From assembly GCA_020047775.1 (NCBI GenBank), contig JAIFNK010000137.1, forward strand, positions 1 through 6,060: a DNA stretch of 6,060 nucleotides. Reading direction: 5' to 3'. The notes under the pieces were generated by a model. The model searched no databases. It was not told where the DNA came from and was given only the letters and a program-made list of their open reading frames with translations. The DNA is from Akkermansia sp. Lineage in GTDB: Bacteria; Verrucomicrobiota; Verrucomicrobiia; Verrucomicrobiales; Akkermansiaceae. Within the stretch, counting starts at the first letter, position 1; each line of letters begins with the position of its first letter. Positions 3,307 through 6,060 of the stretch are shown in pieces. Made by a program: the position numbers and the translations under genes.

Positions 3307-5997
3307 ATGTTGTCCGAGTTAGCGAAAGCCTATGAACCCCAAGCCGTCGAAGCCAAATGGTATGCGGCCTGGATCGCCGGAAAATGCTTCGAAGCCGACC
3401 CTTCCAGCGCGAAGGACGGCTATTCGATCGTCATTCCGCCGCCGAATGTCACCGGAATTTTGCACCTCGGCCACGTCCTGAACAACACGCTTCAGGACAT
3501 CCTCGCCCGCCGCGCGCGCCAGAATGGCAAGGAAGTGCTGTGGCTTCCCGGCACCGACCACGCGGGCATCGCCACGCAGGCCCGGGTCGAGCGCGAGGTG
3601 CGCGAGACGGAAGGCGTGAGCCGCCGCGATCTAGGGCGCGACGAGTTCCTCAAACGCGTCTGGGATTTCAAAAACAAACACGGCGACATCATCATCAACC
3701 AGCTCAAGCGGCTCGGTTGCTCTTGCGATTGGGGTCGCGAACGGTTCACGATGGACGCGGCTTACACCGAGTGGGTGAGCCATGTGTTCGTGGAGCTTTT
3801 CAAAAAGGGACTGATCTATCGGGGCAAGCGGATGGTGAACTGGTGCCCGGTTTCGCTCACTGCTCTATCAGACGAAGAGGTGATCTCGACGCCGCAGCGA
3901 TCGAAGTTGTATTTCATGAAATACGAACTCGCGGACGCGCCCGGCGAGTTCCTGGAAATTTCCACCACCCGTCCGGAAACGTTGATGGGCGACGTGGCGG
4001 TGGCGGTGAATCCGAAGGATCCGCGCTTCACGAAATACATCGGGCGCAAGGTGTTCCGGCCGTTTCCGCATGCGGAGATTCCGATCATCGCGGACGACCA
4101 TGTGGACATCGAGTTCGGCACCGGCGCGTTGAAGATCACCCCGGCGCACGACAAGGCGGACTTTGAGATCGGCATCCGTCATCATTTGGAAATCATCGAC
4201 GTCCTCACGCCGGACGCGCACATCAACTGCCCGGATTGCCCCGATCTTCACGGCCTCGACCGCATCGTCGCGCGCAAGCGGGCGGCGACGAAGTTAGAGG
4301 AAATGGGCCTGCTGCTGAAGGTCGAGGAATACGAGAACAACGTCGGTTACTCCGAGCGCGGGCACGTGCCGATCGAGCCGCGGATTTCCATGCAGTGGTT
4401 CCTGAAATATCCTTGCGTGAAAGAAGCCGCCGACGCGGTGGCGAATGGCGACATCAAGTTCCGCCCCGAGCGCTGGGCGAAGACTTACGCGCATTGGATG
4501 GAAAACCTCCAGGACTGGTGCATCAGCCGCCAGTTGTGGTGGGGCCATCAGATCCCGGTTTGGTATCGCACCGAAAAACTCGAATCACTCAAAAACGCCG
4601 AATCGCTTGATACGTCCCACATGTCCCATGGGGACCTATATGTCGGAACAACGCCACCTGCCGATCCCGAGAACTGGACTCGCGACGAGGACGTGATGGA
4701 CACCTGGTTCTCCTCATGGCTGTGGCCGTTCGCGACGATGGCTAACGTCGGCGAGGAAACCGCGACGTTGAAGAAGTTCTATCCGACCGACGACCTCGTC
4801 ACCGGTCCCGACATCATCTTCTTCTGGGTCGCCCGGATGATCATGGCGGGCTACGAGTTCACCGGTGAGCTGCCGTTCAAAAACGTCTATTTCACGTCGA
4901 TCATCCGCGACCTCAAGGGGCGGAAGATGTCGAAGTCGTTAGGAAATTCTCCGGACCCGGTCGAGCTGATGGAGAAATACGGCGCGGACGGCCTGCGCTT
5001 CGGGCTGATGCGGATCGCGCCGGTCGGCAGCGATTTGCGCTTCGACGAGGTTTCCATCGAGGAAGGCCGGAACTTCGCCAACAAACTCTACAACGCCTGC
5101 CGCCTCCGCCAGATGGGCGGCGAGCCGTATCAGCCGCTCGAAAGCATGGACGGGCTCAATCCGTTCCACCTCAACGCGATGGCCAAGCTCGACGAACTGG
5201 CTGCGGATCTGGAGCGGCTTTACGCGGAATACCGCTTCGGCGAAATAGGCCACCGCTTGTATGAATTCCTGTGGAACGATTTCTGCGACAAGTTCCTTGA
5301 AGCGCTCAAGCTCGACCTCCGCGACACCGCGCCGCCGGAAGTGAAGGCGCGGACGCTGGGCGTGTTCGACGTGATGATGGGCCGCTATTTGCAGTTGTTG
5401 AGCCCGTACATGCCGCACGTCACGGAAGAGCTTTCCGAGCGGATGGGCTACGTGGCTCCGGGGGAATTCCTCATGCAAAAGGTGCTGCCCGCAGCGCCGT
5501 TGCTGGCGGAGATCCCGGCGGAAACGGTCGCCGCCGCGCAGGCCTTGGCCGCCGGGATTTACGAATCCGCCGGCCGGATGCGGAACCTCAAGGCGGAATA
5601 CAAGATGGGCTCGCGCAAGGACATCAAGTTCGTGATCAAGGCCGCGCCCGAGTGGCTGGCCGGGCAGACGAAGACCCTCGCGTTGCTCGTCGGGGCGGAG
5701 GAAATCACGCTGGATTCCGCCTACGAAGCGCCGAAGGGCACCCCGGCGGCGGTCACCGGAGTCGGCGAGGTTTACATGCCGTTGGAAGGCCTGATCGACG
5801 TCGAGGCCGAGCGCGCCCGCCTGACCAAGGAAATTTCCAACATCGAGATCGAGGTGAAAAAATGCGAGGGCAAGCTGGGGAACGCCAGTTTCGTGGACCG
5901 CGCGCCGCCGGAAGTCGTTGTGCAAGAAAAGGCCCGGCTTGAAGACTGGAAGACAAAACTGGTTCAACTCCGCGAAATGCTCGCGGCACTGGCGTGA
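3307..5997 (+). CDS. valS: Valine--tRNA ligase (ValRS)
   Basis: The gene encodes 896 residues, normal for bacterial ValRS. The enzyme charges tRNA-Val with valine in the cytosol and hydrolyses mischarged Thr-tRNA-Val. Visible landmarks in order: PPPNVTG (44-50) with the HIGH-type motif HLGH (53-56); GTDHAGIATQ; the CP1 editing domain with TTRPET (220-225) and PAHDKADF (279-286); WCISRQLWWGHQIPVWY (404-420); DTWFSSWLWPF (from 465); KMSKS (540-544); the anticodon-binding domain (about 600-760); and a C-terminal coiled-coil arm (about 829-896). ATG 3307 is chosen because MLSELAKAYEP leads into the conserved N-terminus and the preceding 42 nt recur as non-coding sequence elsewhere. No Shine-Dalgarno sequence precedes it. 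An in-frame ATG at 3202 has AGGGA 9 nt upstream and would add 35 unrecognisable residues. Residues about 421-448 are an unusual low-complexity segment. Confidence 0.97.
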   Translation: MLSELAKAYEPQAVEAKWYAAWIAGKCFEADPSSAKDGYSIVIPPPNVTGILHLGHVLNNTLQDILARRARQNGKEVLWLPGTDHAGIATQARVEREVRETEGVSRRDLGRDEFLKRVWDFKNKHGDIIINQLKRLGCSCDWGRERFTMDAAYTEWVSHVFVELFKKGLIYRGKRMVNWCPVSLTALSDEEVISTPQRSKLYFMKYELADAPGEFLEISTTRPETLMGDVAVAVNPKDPRFTKYIGRKVFRPFPHAEIPIIADDHVDIEFGTGALKITPAHDKADFEIGIRHHLEIIDVLTPDAHINCPDCPDLHGLDRIVARKRAATKLEEMGLLLKVEEYENNVGYSERGHVPIEPRISMQWFLKYPCVKEAADAVANGDIKFRPERWAKTYAHWMENLQDWCISRQLWWGHQIPVWYRTEKLESLKNAESLDTSHMSHGDLYVGTTPPADPENWTRDEDVMDTWFSSWLWPFATMANVGEETATLKKFYPTDDLVTGPDIIFFWVARMIMAGYEFTGELPFKNVYFTSIIRDLKGRKMSKSLGNSPDPVELMEKYGADGLRFGLMRIAPVGSDLRFDEVSIEEGRNFANKLYNACRLRQMGGEPYQPLESMDGLNPFHLNAMAKLDELAADLERLYAEYRFGEIGHRLYEFLWNDFCDKFLEALKLDLRDTAPPEVKARTLGVFDVMMGRYLQLLSPYMPHVTEELSERMGYVAPGEFLMQKVLPAAPLLAEIPAETVAAAQALAAGIYESAGRMRNLKAEYKMGSRKDIKFVIKAAPEWLAGQTKTLALLVGAEEITLDSAYEAPKGTPAAVTGVGEVYMPLEGLIDVEAERARLTKEISNIEIEVKKCEGKLGNASFVDRAPPEVVVQEKARLEDWKTKLVQLREMLAALA
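4612..4635 (+). repeat. GTCCCAT-type short repeat within valS
   Basis: ACGTCCCAC and ATGTCCCAT are two 9-nt near copies in tandem (4612-4629). The second also forms the palindrome GTCCC-ATG-GGGAC (4623-4635). They encode TSHMSHGD (436-443), between the conserved WGHQIPVWY and DEDVMDTWF blocks, where ValRS normally has a variable linker. The surrounding line 4561-4620 is about 48% G+C against about 60% in sampled valS lines. I recall similar GTCCCAT-rich repeats scattered in Verrucomicrobiota genomes, but cannot verify it here. Confidence 0.45.
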
Positions 5998-6021
5998 GAG
6001 ACGGGGCCGGACTGCGGCGCA

Positions 6022-6035
6022 GCAAGACCGCTTGC
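6022..6035 (+). terminator. Weak hairpin downstream of valS
   Basis: GCAAG (6022-6026), loop ACCG, CTTGC (6031-6035) form a 5-bp stem 25 nt after the valS stop codon. No clear T-run follows (only CTTTC further on), so it is at best a poor intrinsic terminator. I see no start of another gene in 5998-6060. Confidence 0.22.
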
Positions 6036-6060
6036 CAATCGAAATACTTTCATTAAAGGT

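Noticed and set aside
4939..5967. Minus-strand open frame of 342 codons opposite the 3' part of valS
   Set aside because: It is antisense to conserved ValRS sequence including the anticodon-binding domain and coiled coil, with no recognisable motif of its own.

Overview
The window reads as chromosomal DNA of a high-GC bacterium (about 60% G+C in the lines I counted). The ValRS sequence style (DTWFSSWLWPFATM instead of DTWFSSALWPF), the absence of a Shine-Dalgarno sequence before valS, and an Rpn-family gene next to housekeeping genes are compatible with Verrucomicrobiota (Akkermansiaceae/Luteolibacter-like). That assignment is an inference from remembered sequence style and was not tested.

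Layout from left to right: (1) 1-83, no gene, but two small stem-loops just downstream of a tRNA; (2) tRNA-Pro(CGG) on the minus strand, 84-160; (3) a minus-strand gene, 257-1849, for a fused GNAT acetyltransferase plus carbon-nitrogen hydrolase (class 12 nitrilase-superfamily protein); (4) a 295-nt gap, 1850-2144, holding three inverted repeats and a 54-bp fragment resembling the 5' end of valS; (5) a minus-strand rpn gene, 2145-3125, for a PD-(D/E)XK recombination-promoting nuclease whose C-terminal part carries an in-frame 12-bp tandem repeat (GRVE)n and an internal ATG; (6) a 181-nt divergent intergenic region; (7) valS on the plus strand, 3307-5997, with a short low-GC, repeat-like segment inside an otherwise well conserved protein; (8) 63 nt of downstream sequence with a weak hairpin.

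The most interesting part is the rpn locus. Rpn proteins of Escherichia coli have been described as gene-within-gene toxin-antitoxin systems that act against phage: a full-length nuclease (RpnL) is inhibited by a separately translated, repeat-bearing C-terminal fragment (RpnS). This gene has the layout that predicts the same arrangement: a nuclease core (HDGFFK, D68, E87-H-Q89), an internal Met251 in front of the repeats, and a four-residue repeat encoded by a 12-bp unit. The locus is bracketed by direct repeats. The copy beyond the rpn 3' end is 50/54 identical to the valS leader joined to valS codons 44-50, with 137 bp missing between. This is best read as a scar left when the DNA carrying rpn came to lie in front of valS. 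The copies could also allow loss of the locus by recombination.

The other genes show no clear functional link to one another. tRNA-Pro and ValRS serve translation. The GNAT-hydrolase fusion is a conserved but poorly characterised family.
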